Shown: piece by piece, positions 23,201-35,352 of the stretch
How the letters are laid out: the number at the start of each line of letters is the position of its first letter
How positions within the stretch are numbered: position 1 is the first letter of the stretch
DNA from: Rutidosis leptorrhynchoides
Taxonomy: Eukaryota > Streptophyta > Magnoliopsida > Asterales > Asteraceae
Length of the DNA: 64,000 nucleotides
Assembly (NCBI RefSeq): GCF_046630445.1
Contig: NC_092342.1
Span: forward strand, 79,348,001 to 79,412,000
Direction of reading: 5' to 3'
Made by a program: the position numbers and the translations under genes
The notes under the pieces: generated by a model
What the model was told of the DNA's origin: nothing
What the model saw: only the letters and a program-made list of their open reading frames with translations
The model's database searches: none

Positions 23201-23704
23201 GGTTACCAGGTGTTCACCATATGAAAGATTTTTATCTCTATGTATGGGATGTGTATTGAAATATGAAATCTTGTGGTCTATTGTTACGATTTGATATATA
23301 TAGGTTAAACCTATAACTCACCAACATTTTTGTTGACGTTTAAAGCATGTTTATTCTCAGGTGAATGCTAAGAGCTTCCGCTGTTGCACACTAAAATAAG
23401 GACAAGATTTGGAGTCCATGTTTGTATGATATTGTGTAAAAACTGCATTCAAGAAACTGATTTCGATGTAACATATTTGTATTGTAAACCATTATGTAAT
23501 GGTCGTGTGTAAACATGATATTTTAGATTATCATTATTTGATAATCTACGTAAAGCTTTTTAAATCTTTATTTATAAAATAAAGGTTATGGTTTGTTTTA
23601 AAAATGAATGCAGTCTTTGAAAAACGTCTCATATAGAGGTCAAAATCTCGCAACGAAATCAATTAATATGGAACGTTTTTAATCAATAAGAACGGGACAT
23701 TTCA
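20260..23704 (+). repeat. Tek-C LTR2 (shared central LTR)
   Basis: A 3445-bp LTR flanked on the left by the unit 1 PPT and on the right by the unit 2 PBS, so it is the 3' LTR of one unit and the 5' LTR of the next. It aligns with LTR1 throughout, with scattered substitutions and a few-base difference in a TA run (22577-22592). Confidence 0.95.
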
Positions 23705-23706
23705 GT

Positions 23707-23718
23707 TGGTATCAGAGC
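23707..23718 (+). other. Tek-C unit 2 primer-binding site
   Basis: TGGTATCAGAGC, an exact match to the tRNA-iMet complement, two bases after LTR2. Confidence 0.92.
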
Positions 23719-23856
23719 GTTGGTATTAGAGAACTAGAAAATTTGCATTAGTGTGTCTTATCGAGTTTGTTAGGATGCATTAGTGAGTCTGGACTTTGAC
23801 CGTGTATATATTATGTGATATATTAATCTCTTAACATGTTTGATATTGTATGGTAG

Positions 23857-24430
23857 ATGTCTACCTCTAGCACAAATCCCATTGACTCACCTAATAATAA
23901 CGAAGAGTCGAATATATATTGGACCGATTCACAAGTTCCCAAAGAGGAACCGGAAGAAGAATCAGAACCGGAAGAAGAATCAGAACCGGAAGAGGAGGAA
24001 CCAGAGGAGGAAATAGAACCGGTGGGGGAAATAATAAAACGGTTAATTAAAAGAAAATCCTTAACCAACCGACCAAGGTTAATTATGGTCAATGGTGTTT
24101 CCGCCAAGGAAGCAAAATATTGGGAGGATTACCAATTCTCCGATGAATCGGATTCCGATGAGAATTCCGATGATGTTATAGAAATTACCCCAACTGAATT
24201 TAAAAAGGCAAAAGAAAATAATAAGGGAAAGGGCATAAAAATAGAGAAATCTATATCCAACCCCGATGAACTTTATAAGTTGTAACAATGACCCGGGAAC
24301 CTCTAAACCACCAGGATTTTCTAAACCGTTGTGGAAAATGACAGCTAGTATTAGGGGAACATCATATATCCCTAGAAACTTGTCAAAAAGAACCAAAACC
24401 GAAGAAGAAGAAACGAGCGAGTCGGAATAA
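23857..24430 (+). pseudogene. Tek-C unit 2 acidic leader ORF, frameshifted
   Basis: This is the same protein as at 15839-16438. The CGA codon that became a stop in unit 1 is still sense here. A 26-bp deletion near 24276 shifts the frame and gives an early stop at 24283-24285, so the last third (after NPDELY) is lost. The 3' part of the original frame is still recognisable to TAA at 24428-24430. The leader before it also lacks about 80 bp present in unit 1 (around 15735-15810). Confidence 0.8.
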
Positions 24431-24570
24431 GATAGTTGTATTCGTGTGGTGTAATATATGTAGTATAGTGTGCTTATGCTTTATGATATATGTAAAAATT
24501 GCTTGTATTAATAAGTATTTTTTTTTTTATGAATCTAACTCTTGTCTATTTTACAGTATAAAAACACAAA

Positions 24571-25107
24571 ATGGATAGACAACCCAATATTTTAAGAGAC
24601 CTACCCGGAGACATGATTGATGAAATCTTGTCTAGAGTCGGTCAGAATTCCTCGGCACAACTATTTAAGGCGAGATCAGTTTGTAAGACATTCGAAGAAC
24701 GTTCCAAGAATTCCTAGGTTTATAAAAGGCTTTCGTTAGAAAGATGGGGGATATCACATTGGGAAATCCATAAGTTACGATGTGTTTACTTTGACGCATA
24801 TATTGCGGGGAACCCAAATGCTATTTTATGCAACGGGTAAACAAATTATTTTGGCTCAATATATCCGATTATAGGACTTCGTGATTTAGAAAAAGCGGCT
24901 AACATGCAACATAAAGAAGCATGTTATGCTTACGGCTTAGTAATGTTCGCTTCTCACCAAAGTGAGAACAAGAACATCAGGCTACAACTATTAAACAAAA
25001 CGTTCCCACAAGTAACGGAGTCGGTAATTGGGGTAAGAAATGAGGTTTTTAGATTGTTAAGGGACTGTTGGATATTACGTAACCCTCGTCCCTTTGACGA
25101 CGTTACA
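24571..25107 (+). pseudogene. Tek-C unit 2 F-box remnant
   Basis: Codons 1-179 of the same F-box ORF, with TTG-to-TAG at about 24716 and a TAA near 24838. At about 25107, after residues FDDVT, the sequence jumps directly into RNase H. The C-terminal 48 residues, the spacer, gag, protease and RT are all missing. The sequence is otherwise very close to the intact copies, so loss was recent relative to family divergence. Confidence 0.88.
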
Positions 25108-25356
25108 TCAAAGCAAGGTCTCGGTTGTGTATTAATACAACGAACGAAGGTGATTGCTTATGCATCTAGACAATTGAAGATTCACGAACAAAATTATACG
25201 ACGCATGATTTGGAATTAGGCGCGGTTGTTTTTGCATTAAAGACTTGGAGGCACTACTTATATGGAGTCAAAAGTATTATATATACCGACCACAAAAGTC
25301 TTCAACACATATTTAATCAGAAACAACTGAATATGAGGCAGCGTAGGTGGATTTAA
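24904..25356 (+). pseudogene. Chimeric F-box/RNase H open frame
   Basis: The deletion junction at about 25107 is in frame, so an uninterrupted 150-codon frame joins F-box residues from [11 protein letters not shown] onward to the RNase H segment [11 protein letters not shown] through RQRRWI. It keeps the RNase H Glu (DLELGAVVF) and second Asp (YTDHKSL) but lacks the first Asp. It is a by-product of deletion; there is no sign it is functional. Confidence 0.7.
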
Positions 25357-26329
25357 TTGTTGAATGATTAAGACTTTGAGATTCGTTACCACCCGGGGAA
25401 GGCAAATGTGGTAGCCGACGCCTTGAGCAGGAAGGACAGAGAACCCATTCGAGTAAAATCTATGAATATAATGATTCACAATAACCTTACTACTCAAATA
25501 AAGGAGGTGCAACAAGGAGTTTTAAAAGAGGGAAATTTAAAGGATGAAATACCCAAAGGATCGGAGAAGCATCTTAATATTCGGGAAGACGGAACCCGGT
25601 ATAGGGCTGAAAGGATTTGGGTACCAAAATTTGGAGATATGAGAGAAATGGTACTTAGAGAAGCTCATAAAACCAGATACTCAATACATCCTGGAACGGG
25701 GAAGATGTACAAGGATCTCAAGAAACATTTTTTGTGGCCGGGTATGAAAGTCGATGTTGCTAAATACGTAGGAGAATGTTTGACGTGTTCTAAGGTCAAA
25801 GCTGAGCATCAGAAACCATCAGGTCTACTTCAACAACCCGAAATCCCGGAATGGAAATGGGAAAACATTACCATGGATTTCATCACTAAATTGCCAAGGA
25901 CTGCAAGTGGTTTTGATACTATTTGGGTAATAGTTGATCGTCTCACCAAATCAGCACACTTCCTGCCAATAAGATAAGATGACAAGATGGAGAAGTTAGC
26001 ACGACTGCATTTGAAGGAAGTCGTCTCCATACATGGAATACCAATCTCTATTATCTCTGATAGGGATGGCAGATTTATTTCAAGATTCTGGCAGACATTA
26101 CAGCAAGCATTAGGAACTCGTCTAGACATGAGTACTGCCTATCATCCATAAACTGATGGGCAGAGTGAAAGGACGATACAAACGCTTAAAGACATGCTAC
26201 GAGCATGTGTTATTGATTTTGGAAACAGTTGGGATCGACATCTACCGTTAGCAGAATTTTTCTACAACAACAGCTACCATTCAAGCATTGAGATGGCACC
26301 GTTTGAGGCACTTTATGGTAGAAAGTGCA
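25108..26329 (+). pseudogene. Tek-C unit 2 RNase H-integrase, left part
   Basis: The end of RNase H (VVADALSRK) is followed by the integrase HHCC zinc region ([16 protein letters not shown]) and catalytic core (MDFITK, SDRDGRF). It carries stops near 25354, 25369, 25976 and 26150. The last (TAA after CATCCA) is also present in unit 1 but not in Tek-D. Tek-D inserted at 26329/26330; the sequence resumes at 39426. Confidence 0.9.
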
Positions 26330-29300
26330 TGAAATGTCCCATTCTTATTGATTAAAAACGTTCCATATTAATTGATTTCGTTGCGAGGTTTTGACCTCTA
26401 TATGAGACGTTTTTCAAAGACTGCATTCATTTTTAAAACAAACCATAACCTTTATTTCATAAATAAAGGTTTAAAAAGCTTTACGTAGATTATCAAATAA
26501 TGATAATCTAAAATACACACGACCATTACATAATGGTTTACAATACAAATATGTTACATCGAAATCAGTTTCTTGAATGCAGTTTTTACACAATATCATA
26601 CAAACATGGACTCCAAATCTTGTCCTTATTTTAGTATGCAACAGCGGAAGCTCTTAATATTCACCTGAGAATAAACATGCTTTAAACGTCAACAAAAATG
26701 TTGGTGAGTTATAGGTTTAACCTATATATATCAAATCGTAACAATAGACCACAAGATTTCATATTTCAATACACATCCCATACATAGAGATAAAAATCAT
26801 TCATATGGTGAACACCTGGTAACCGACATTAACAATATGCATATATATAAGAATATCCCCATCATTCCGGGACACCCTTCGGATATGATATAAATTTCGA
26901 AGTACTAAAGCATCCGGAACTTTGGATGAGGTTTGTTAGGCCCAATAGATCTATCTTTAGGATTCGCGTCAATTAGGGTGTCTGTTCCCTAATTCTTAGA
27001 TTACCAGACTTAATAAAAAGGGGCATATTCGATTTCGATAATTCAACCATAGAATGTAGTTTCACGTACTTGTGTCTATTTTGTAAATCATTTATAAAAC
27101 CTGCACGTATTCTCATCCCAAAAATATTAGATTTTAAAAGTGGGACTATAACTCACTTTCACAGATTTTTACTTCGTCGGGAAGTAAGACTTGGCCACTG
27201 GTTGATTCACGAACCTATAACAATATATACATATATATCAAAGTATGTTTAAAATATATTTACAACACTTTTAATATATTTTGATGTTTTAAGTTTATTA
27301 AGTCAGCTGTCCTCGTTAGTAACCTACAACTAGTTGTCCACAGTTAGATGTACAGAAATAAATCGATAAATATTATCTTGAATCAATCCACGACCCAGTG
27401 TATACGTATCTCAGTATTGATCACAACTCAAACTATATATATTTTGGAATCAACCTCAACCCTGTATAGCTAACTCCAACATTCACATATAGAGTGTCTA
27501 TGGTTGTTCCGAAATATATATAGATGTGTCGACATGATAGGTCGAAACATTGTATACTTGTCTATGGTATCTCAAGATTACATAATATACAATAAAAGTT
27601 GATTAAGTTATGGTTGGAATAGATTTGTTACCAATTTTCACGTAGCTAAAATGAGAAAAATTATCCAATCTTGTTTTACCCATAACTTCTTCATTTTAAA
27701 TTCGTTTTGAGTGAATCAAATTGCTATGGTTTCATATTGAACTCTATTTTATGAATCTAAATAGAAAAAGTATAGGTTTATAGTCGGAAAAATAAGTTAC
27801 AAGTCGTTTTTGTAAAGGTAGTCATTTCAGTCGAAAGAACGACTTCTAGATGACCATTTTAGAAAACATACTTCCACTTTGAGTTTAACCATAATTTTTG
27901 GATATAGTTTCATGTTCATAATAAAAATCATTTTCTCAGAATAACAACTTTTAAATCAAAGTTTATCATAGTTTTTAATTAACTAAGCCAAAACAGCCCG
28001 CGGTGTTACTACGACGGCGTAAATCCGGTTTTACGGTGTTTTTCGTGTTTCCAGGTTTTAAATCATTAAGTTAGCATATCATATAGATATAGAACATGTG
28101 TGTAGTTAATTTTAAAATTCAAGTTAGAAGGATTAACTTTTGTTTGCGAACAAGTTTAGAATTAACTAAACTATGTTCTAGTGATTACGAGTTTAAACCT
28201 TCGAATAAGATAGTTTTATATATATGAATCGAATGATGTTATGAACATCATTACTACCTCAAGTTTAGTAGGTAAACCTACTAGAAGTGACAAGAAATGA
28301 TCTAGCTTCAAAGGATCTTGGATGGCTTGAAAGTTCTTGAAGTAGGATCATGACACAAAAACAAGTTCAAGTAAGATTTTTACTCGAATTAAGATAGTTT
28401 ATAGTTATAGAAATTGAATCAAAGTTTGAATATGAATATTACCTTGAATAAGAAAGATAAACTACTGTATATAACAAAGGTTTCTTGATCTTAGATGATT
28501 ACTTGGAATGGATTAGAAAGCTTGGAAGTAAATTAGTAAACTTGAAGGGATTTTTGAAGTGTTCTTGAAGTGTTCTTCCTATGATGATTATAGCTTGATT
28601 CTTGAAGTGATTTTTGATGAAGATGATGATTAACTACTGGAAAAATACGTTCATAATAGTGTGTGTGTGTGTGTTGAGAGAGAATTAGAAAGAGAATTGG
28701 AAGTGAAATGGAGTGAATGATGAGTGGTAATTGGTGAGTGGTGAGTGGGGTTAAAAGGAGTTCTAGTTAGTTGACTAGCTCATGGTAGAAGTCAAAATTG
28801 ATTAGTCATACATGACATAATCAAGATTGGAATCCCATGCTAGTTCCTATTGGTATATACTCATAGTAAGTACGTTTTGAAGCTGTGTATAATACGGGTA
28901 AGAATACGACTAGAATTCTTGATGAAAGAAAAGAATGGAAAAGTAACTGTAACCATTTTCGTTAAGTATGAGTGTTTTGATATATGTATTGAAGTCTTCC
29001 AAAAGTATTTTAATACATCTAAATACACTACATGTATATACATTTTAACTGGGTCGTTAAGTCATCGTTAGTCGTTACATGTAAGTGTTGTTTTGAAACC
29101 TTTAAGTTAACGATCTCAATTAATGTTGTTAACCCATTGTTTATTATATCTAATGAGATGTTAAATTATTATATTATCATGATATTATGATATATTAATA
29201 TATCTTAATATGATATATATACATTTAAATGTCGTTACAACGATAATCGTTACATATATGTCTCGTTTCGAAATCCTTAAGTTAGTAGTCTTGTTTATAT

Positions 29301-29577
29301 GTATATAACTCATTGTTAATATACTTATGGAGATACTTACTTATCATAATCTCATGTTAACCATATGTATATCCATATATATATCGTCATGTCGTTTTTA
29401 CAAGTTTTAACGTTCGTGAATCGCCGGTCAACTTGGGTGGTCAATTGTCTATATGAAACATATTTCAATTAATCAAGTCTTAACAAGTTTGATTGCTTAA
29501 CATGTTGGAAACATTTAATCATGTAAATATCAATCTCAATTAATATATATAAACATGGAAAAGTTCGGGTCACTACA
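26330..29577 (-). repeat. Tek-D 3' LTR
   Basis: A 3248-bp direct repeat of 36177-39420, ending in TGTAGTGACCC (minus-strand start) like Tek-C. Small indels include a longer (GT)n run at about 28661-28674. The LTR of Tek-F (61950 onward) belongs to the same subfamily. Confidence 0.95.
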
Positions 29578-29616
29578 GTACCTACCCGTTAAATAATTTT
29601 CGTCCCGAAATTTTAA
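29578..29616 (-). promoter_or_regulatory. Tek-D polypurine tract and hairpin
   Basis: On the minus strand, ATTTAACGGGTAGGTAC abuts the 3' LTR. Upstream of it the hairpin is slightly imperfect (AAATTTCG-GGA-CGAAAATT), so the stem has an internal mismatch compared with the other elements. Confidence 0.75.
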
Positions 29617-32600
29617 GCTGTTGAAGGTGTTGACGAATCTTCTGGAAATAGATGCGGGTATTTCTTCTTCATCTGATCTTCACGCTCCCAGGTGAACTCA
29701 GGTCCTCTACGAGCATTCCATCGAACCTTAACAATTGGTATCTTGTTTTGCTTAAGTCTTTTAACCTCACGATCCATTATTTCGACGGGTTCTTCGATGA
29801 ATTGGAGTTTTTCGTTGATTTGGATTTCATCTAACGGAATAGTGAGATCTTCTTTAGCAAAACATTTCTTCAAATTCGAGACGTGGAAAGTGTTATGTAC
29901 AGCCGCGAGTTGTTGAGGTAACTCAAGTCGGTAAGCTACTGGTCCGACACGATCAATAATCTTGAATGGTCCGATATACCTTGGATTTAATTTCCCTCGT
30001 TTACCAAATCGAATAACGCCTTTCCAAGGTGCAACTTTAAGCATGACCATCTCTCCAATTTCAAATTCTATATCTTTTCTTTTAATGTCAGCGTAGCTCT
30101 TTTGTCGACTTTGGGCGGTTTTCAACCGTTGTTGAATTTGGATGATCTTCTCGGTAGTTTCTTGTATAATCTCCGGACCCGTAATCTGTCTATCCCCCAC
30201 TTCACTCCAACAAATCGGAGACCTGTACTTTCTACCATAAAGTGCGTCAAACGGCGCCATCTCAATGCTTGAATGGTAGCTGTTGTTGTAGGAAAATTCT
30301 GCTAATGGTAGATGTCGATCCCAACTGTTTCCGAAATCAATAACACATGCTCGTAGCATGTCTTCAAGCATTTGTATCGTCCTTTCGCTCTGCCCATCAG
30401 TTTGTGGATGATAGGCAGTACTCATGTCTAGACGAGTTCCTAATGCTTGCTGTAATGTCTGCCAGAATCTTGAAATAAATCTGCCATCCCTATCAGAGAT
30501 AATAGAGATTGGTATTCCATGTCTGGAGACGACTTCCTTCAAATACAGTCGTGCTAACTTCTCCATCTTGTCATCTTCTCTTATTGGCAGGAAATGTGCT
30601 GATTTGGTGAGACGATCAACTATTACCCAAATAGTATCAAAACCACTTGCAGTCCTTGGCAATTTAGTGATGAAATCCATGGTAATGTTTTCCCATTTCC
30701 ATTCCGGGATTTCGGGTTGTTGAAGTAGACTTGATGGTTTTTGATGCTCAGCTTTTACCTTAGAACACGTCAAACATTCTCCTACGTATTTAGCAACATC
30801 AGCTTTCATACCCGGCCACCAAAAATGTTTCTTGAGATCCTTGTACATCTTCCCCGTTCCAGGATGTATTGAGTATCTGGTTTTATGAGCTTCTCTAAGT
30901 ACCATTTCTCTCATATCTCCAAATTTTGGTACCCAAATCCTTTCAGCCCTATACCGGGTTCCGTCTTCCCAAATATTAAGATGCTGCTCCGATCCTTTGG
31001 GTATTTCATCCTTTAAATTTCCTTCTTTTAAAACTCCTTGTTGCGCCTCCTTTATTTGAGTAGTAAGGTTATTATGAATCATTATATTCATAGATTTTAC
31101 TCGAATGGGTTCTCTGTCCTTCCTGCTCAAGGCATCGGCTACCACATTTGCCTTCCCCGGATGGTAACGAATCTCAAAGTCGTAATCATTCAACAATTCA
31201 ATCCACCTACGCTGCCTCATATTCAGTTGTTTCTGATTAAATATGTGTTGAAGACTTTTGTGGTCGGTATATATAATACTTTTGACCCTAGATAAGTAGT
31301 GCCTCCAAGTCTTTAATGCAAAAACAACCGCGCCTAATTCCAAATCATGCGTCGTATAATTTTGCTCATGAATCTTCAATTGTCTAGACGCATAAGCAAT
31401 CACCTTCGTTCGTTGCATTAATACACAACCGAGACCTTGCTTTGATGCGTCACAATAAATCACAAAATCATCATTCCCTTCAGGCAATGACAATATAGGT
31501 GCCGTAGTTAGCTTTTTCTTCAATAACTGAAATGCTTTCTCTTGTTCATCCTTCCATTCAAATTTCTTCCCTTTATGCATTAATGCAGTCAAGGGTTTTG
31601 CTATTCTGGAAAAGTCTTGGATGAACCTTCTGTAGTAACCAGCTAGTCCTAAACACTGGCGTATGTGTTTCGGAGTTTTCGGGGTTTTCCACTTTTCAAC
31701 AGTTTCTATCTTTGCCGGATCCACCTTAATACCTTTTGTGTTCACTATGTGACCGAGGAATTGAACTTCTTCCAACCAAAATGCACACTTTGAAAATTTA
31801 GCGTACAATTCTTCCTTCCTCAATACTTCTAACACCTTTCTCGAATGTTCACCGTGTTCTTGGTCATTCTTTGAGTAAATAAGTATGTCATCAATGAAAA
31901 CAATGACAAACTTGTCAAGGTATGGTCCACACACTCGGTTCATAAGGTCCATGAACACAGCTGGTGCATTAGTTAAACCAAATGGCATGACCATAAACTC
32001 GTAATGACCGTAACGTGTTCTGAAAGCAGTCTTTGGAATATCATCTTCTTTCACCCGCATTTGATGATACCCGGAACGTAAGTCAATCTTTGAATAAACA
32101 GACGAGCCTTGTAGTTGATCAAATAAGTCGTCGATTCTCGGTAGTGGGTAGCGGTTCTTGATGGTAAGTTTGTTCAACTCTCGGTAGTCAATACACAACC
32201 TGAATGTACCATCTTTCTTCTTGACAAACAAAACAGGAGCTCCCCACGGTGATGTGCTTAGTCGAATGAAACCATGCTCTAAAAGTTCTTGTAATTGGCT
32301 TTGCAGTTCTTTCATCTCGCTGGGTGCGAGTCTGTAAGGAGCACGAGCTATTGGTGCAGCTCCTGGTACAAGATCTATTTGAAATTCAACGGATCGATGT
32401 GGGGGTAATCCCGGTAATTCTTTTGGAAATACATCGGGAAATTCTTTTGCGACGGGAACATCATTGATGCTCTTTTCTTCAGTTTGTACTTTCTCGACGT
32501 GTGCTAGAACAGCATAGCAACCTTTTCTTATTAGTTTTTGTGCCTTCAAATTACTAATAAGATGTAGCTTCGTGTTGCCCTTTTCTCCGTACACCATTAA

Positions 32601-34226
32601 GGGTTTTCCTTTTTCTCGTATAATGCGAATTGCATTTTTGTAACAAACGATCTCTGCTTTCACTTCTTTCAACCAGTCCATACCGATTATCACATCAAAA
32701 CTCCCTAACTCTACTGGTATCAAGTCAATCTTAAATGTTTCGCTAACCAGTTTAATTTCTCGATTCCGACATATATTATCTGCTGAAATGAATTTACCAT
32801 TTGATAATTCGAGTAAAAATTTACTATCCAAAGGCGTCAATGGACAACTTAACTTAGCACAAAAATCTCTACTCATATAGCTTCTATCCGCACCCGAATC
32901 AAATAAAACGTAAGCAGATTTATTGTCAATAAGAAACGTACCCGTAACAAGCTCCGGGTCTTCCTGTGCCTCTGCCGCATTAATATTGAAAACTCTTCCG
33001 CGGCCTTGTCCATTCGTGTTCTCCTGGTTCGGGAAATTTCTAATAATGTGGCCCGGTTTTCCACATTTATAACAAACTACATTGGCATAACTTGCTCCGA
33101 CACTACTTGCTCCGCCATTACTCATTCCGACACCATTTGTTCCTTTTGTTCTATTAACCCCTGGTCCGTAGACCTCACACTTCACCGCGCTATGACCATT
33201 TCTTTTACACTTGTTGCAAAATTTGGTGCAGAACCCCGAGTGATACTTTTCACACCTTTGGCATAGCTGCTTCTGATTGTTGTTGTTGTTGCGATTATTA
33301 TTGTTGTTGGGATGATTGTTGTAGTTGCTGTTATTGTTGTTGTTGTTGTTGTTGTTGGGCTGTTTGTTGTAGTTGCGATTGATGTTGCGATTGTTGGGAT
33401 AATTGTTGCGATTATTGTTGTAATTGCTGTTGTTGTTGTATTGGTGATTCTTATCACCGTTTTCCTCCCACTTTCTTTTGACTTGCTTCACATCGGCCTC
33501 TTCAGCAGTCTGTTCTTTAATTCTTTCTTCAATCTGGTTCACTAGTTTGTGAGCCATTCTACATGCCTGTTGTATGGAGGCGGGCTCGTGTGAACTTATA
33601 TCTTCTTGGATTCTTTCCGGTAATCCTTTCACAAACGCGTCGATCTTCTCTTCCTCATCTTCGAATGCTCCCGGAAACAATAGGCACAATTCTGTGAATC
33701 GTCTTTCGTAAGTGGTAATATCAAATCCTTGGGTTCGTAACCCTCTAAGTTCTGTCTTGAGCTTATTGACCTCGGTTCTGGGACGGTACTTCTCGTTCAT
33801 CAAGTGCTTGAATGCTGACCACGGTAGTGCGTACGCATCATCTTGTCCCACTTTCTCTAGATAGGTATTCCACCATGTTAACGCAGAACCTGTGAAGGTA
33901 TGCGTAGCGTACTTCACTTTGTCCTCTTCAGTACACTTACTTATGGCAAACACTGATTCAACCTTCTCGGTCCACCGTTTCAATCCGATCGGTCCTTCGG
34001 TTCCATCAAATTCCAAAGGTTTGCAGGCAGTGAATTCTTTGTAGGTGCATCCTACACGATTTCCTGTACTGCCAGATCCAAGGTTATTGTTGGTATGTAG
34101 CGCAGCCTGTACTACGGCTATGTTTGAAGCTAGAAAAGTACGGAATTCCTCTTCATTCATATTCACGGTGTGTCGAGTAGTCGGTGCCATTTCCTTCAAA
34201 ATAGTCAAATGGAACAAGTTAATCAT
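29613..34226 (-). CDS. Tek-D gag-pol polyprotein, intact frame
   Basis: One 1537-codon frame; Met13 (base 34190, MAPTTRHTV) has the better start context. Approximate residues: gag capsid region 60-240; poly-Asn 264-317; zinc-binding Cys/His motifs 322-350 and a second knuckle at 385-398 whose last Cys is Phe ([14 protein letters not shown]). The protease active site DSG is at 443-445. RT covers 655-830 with FIDD at 777-780. RNase H has D926, E963 and D988. The integrase zinc residues are H1114, H1121, C1151 and C1154; its core is D1184, D1245 and E1281 with exact D-35-E spacing. The GPY/F module is near 1415-1421, and a chromodomain-like end ([11 protein letters not shown] to KKKYPHLF) is at about 1480-1527. 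The layout is Tekay chromovirus. It would carry out reverse transcription and integration, with the chromodomain guiding insertion into heterochromatin. Confidence 0.95.
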   Translation of the reverse strand: MINLFHLTILKEMAPTTRHTVNMNEEEFRTFLASNIAVVQAALHTNNNLGSGSTGNRVGCTYKEFTACKPLEFDGTEGPIGLKRWTEKVESVFAISKCTEEDKVKYATHTFTGSALTWWNTYLEKVGQDDAYALPWSAFKHLMNEKYRPRTEVNKLKTELRGLRTQGFDITTYERRFTELCLLFPGAFEDEEEKIDAFVKGLPERIQEDISSHEPASIQQACRMAHKLVNQIEERIKEQTAEEADVKQVKRKWEENGDKNHQYNNNSNYNNNRNNYPNNRNINRNYNKQPNNNNNNNNNSNYNNHPNNNNNRNNNNNQKQLCQRCEKYHSGFCTKFCNKCKRNGHSAVKCEVYGPGVNRTKGTNGVGMSNGGASSVGASYANVVCYKCGKPGHIIRNFPNQENTNGQGRGRVFNINAAEAQEDPELVTGTFLIDNKSAYVLFDSGADRSYMSRDFCAKLSCPLTPLDSKFLLELSNGKFISADNICRNREIKLVSETFKIDLIPVELGSFDVIIGMDWLKEVKAEIVCYKNAIRIIREKGKPLMVYGEKGNTKLHLISNLKAQKLIRKGCYAVLAHVEKVQTEEKSINDVPVAKEFPDVFPKELPGLPPHRSVEFQIDLVPGAAPIARAPYRLAPSEMKELQSQLQELLEHGFIRLSTSPWGAPVLFVKKKDGTFRLCIDYRELNKLTIKNRYPLPRIDDLFDQLQGSSVYSKIDLRSGYHQMRVKEDDIPKTAFRTRYGHYEFMVMPFGLTNAPAVFMDLMNRVCGPYLDKFVIVFIDDILIYSKNDQEHGEHSRKVLEVLRKEELYAKFSKCAFWLEEVQFLGHIVNTKGIKVDPAKIETVEKWKTPKTPKHIRQCLGLAGYYRRFIQDFSRIAKPLTALMHKGKKFEWKDEQEKAFQLLKKKLTTAPILSLPEGNDDFVIYCDASKQGLGCVLMQRTKVIAYASRQLKIHEQNYTTHDLELGAVVFALKTWRHYLSRVKSIIYTDHKSLQHIFNQKQLNMRQRRWIELLNDYDFEIRYHPGKANVVADALSRKDREPIRVKSMNIMIHNNLTTQIKEAQQGVLKEGNLKDEIPKGSEQHLNIWEDGTRYRAERIWVPKFGDMREMVLREAHKTRYSIHPGTGKMYKDLKKHFWWPGMKADVAKYVGECLTCSKVKAEHQKPSSLLQQPEIPEWKWENITMDFITKLPRTASGFDTIWVIVDRLTKSAHFLPIREDDKMEKLARLYLKEVVSRHGIPISIISDRDGRFISRFWQTLQQALGTRLDMSTAYHPQTDGQSERTIQMLEDMLRACVIDFGNSWDRHLPLAEFSYNNSYHSSIEMAPFDALYGRKYRSPICWSEVGDRQITGPEIIQETTEKIIQIQQRLKTAQSRQKSYADIKRKDIEFEIGEMVMLKVAPWKGVIRFGKRGKLNPRYIGPFKIIDRVGPVAYRLELPQQLAAVHNTFHVSNLKKCFAKEDLTIPLDEIQINEKLQFIEEPVEIMDREVKRLKQNKIPIVKVRWNARRGPEFTWEREDQMKKKYPHLFPEDSSTPSTA

Positions 34227-34322
34227 ACAGAATATTAAGAGTAGTTAATAGTATTTCGTAGCATAATATGAACTCATTTATAAAAGCTTTTTCTTCATAT
34301 TAGCGTTTTATAAGTTTAAATT

Positions 34323-34339
34323 CGGGTAGTACCTACCCG
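34323..34339 (-). promoter_or_regulatory. Tek-D internal PPT-like hairpin
   Basis: On the minus strand it reads CGGGTAG-GTA-CTACCCG, identical to Tek-C (17452-17468), between the F-box ORF and gag-pol. The flank differs by one base (ACCGGGTAGG instead of AACGGGTAGG), but the stem is unchanged. Confidence 0.55.
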
Positions 34340-34531
34340 GTAAGTTCATACTTAGTAGCTAATATACAATTCAACTACTACAATTCTATATGAAAAACTA
34401 ATTGTAATAATATTTCGCGTTCAAACTTTTATACAATATTTTACAAACTTACAATACCGCTTATTTTACATAAAGCATGAAATACAGCACACAATAACTT
34501 TGATACAAGATAGTTGTGAAGATAATTCTAG

Positions 34532-35215
34532 CTAGTACACAAGTCGTTCAGCAAAGGCAATAAAGACACGTAATTCATACGTCCAGAAACAAGTCATGCA
34601 TTCTGGTTTTACTAGGACTACTTCCCATCCTTGGTCTTGTGGAACATAACCGTTATGGCCGTTGATAAGACAGCGTGTTGTAACGTCGTCAAACGGACGA
34701 GGGTTACGTAATGACCAACAGTCTCGTAATAACCTAAAAACCTCATTTCTTACCCCAATTACCGACTCCGTCACTTGTGGGAACGTTTTGTTTAATAGTT
34801 GTAGCCCGATGTTCTTGTTCTCACTTTGGTGAGAAGCGAACATTACTAACCCGTAAGCATAACATGCTTCTTTATGTTGCATGTTAGCCGCTTTTTCTAA
34901 ATCACGAAGTCCTATATTCGGATATACTGAGTCAAAATAATTTCTTAACCCGTTGCGTAAAATAGCATTTGGGTTCCCCGCAATATATGCGTCAAAGTAA
35001 ACACATCGTAACTTATGGATTTCCCAATGTGATATCCCCCATCTTTCGAACGAAAGCCTTTTATAAACCAAGGCATTCTTGGAACGTTCTTCGAATGTCT
35101 TACAAACTGATCTCGCCTTAAATAGTTGTGCTGAGGAATTCTGACCGACTCTAGACAAGATTTCATCAATCATGTCTCCGGGTAGGTCTCTTAAAATATT
35201 GGGTTGTCTATCCAT
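34532..35215 (-). CDS. F-box protein cargo of Tek-D
   Basis: An intact 227-residue ORF, homologous end to end with 16576-17259. F-box at residues 8-50, Sel1/TPR-like segment at about 80-145, and C-terminal CMTC followed by an aromatic/hydrophobic end. Against the Tek-C copy I count 18 base differences in 684: about 9 silent and 9 changing 8 residues (for example Lys42 to Glu, Ile169 to Ser). With roughly three times more non-synonymous than synonymous sites, this implies constraint on the protein. It lies in the same orientation as gag-pol, 306 bp upstream of the gag-pol frame, with an acceptor-like TTTTACAG before its ATG. It could be expressed from the LTR promoter; a role in degrading a host silencing or defence protein is possible but untested. 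Confidence 0.87.
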   Translation of the reverse strand: MDRQPNILRDLPGDMIDEILSRVGQNSSAQLFKARSVCKTFEERSKNALVYKRLSFERWGISHWEIHKLRCVYFDAYIAGNPNAILRNGLRNYFDSVYPNIGLRDLEKAANMQHKEACYAYGLVMFASHQSENKNIGLQLLNKTFPQVTESVIGVRNEVFRLLRDCWSLRNPRPFDDVTTRCLINGHNGYVPQDQGWEVVLVKPECMTCFWTYELRVFIAFAERLVY

Positions 35216-35352
35216 TTTGTGTTTTTATACTGTAAAATAGACAAGAGTTAGATTCATAAAAAAAATACTTATTAATACAAGAAATTTTTACATATATCAT
35301 AAAGCATAAGCACACTATATTACATATATTACACCACACTTATACAACTATC

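Noticed and set aside
20260..23704. LTR2 as a separate solo LTR insertion
   Set aside because: It has a PPT on the left and a PBS on the right and no target duplication, so it is shared between two tandem units.
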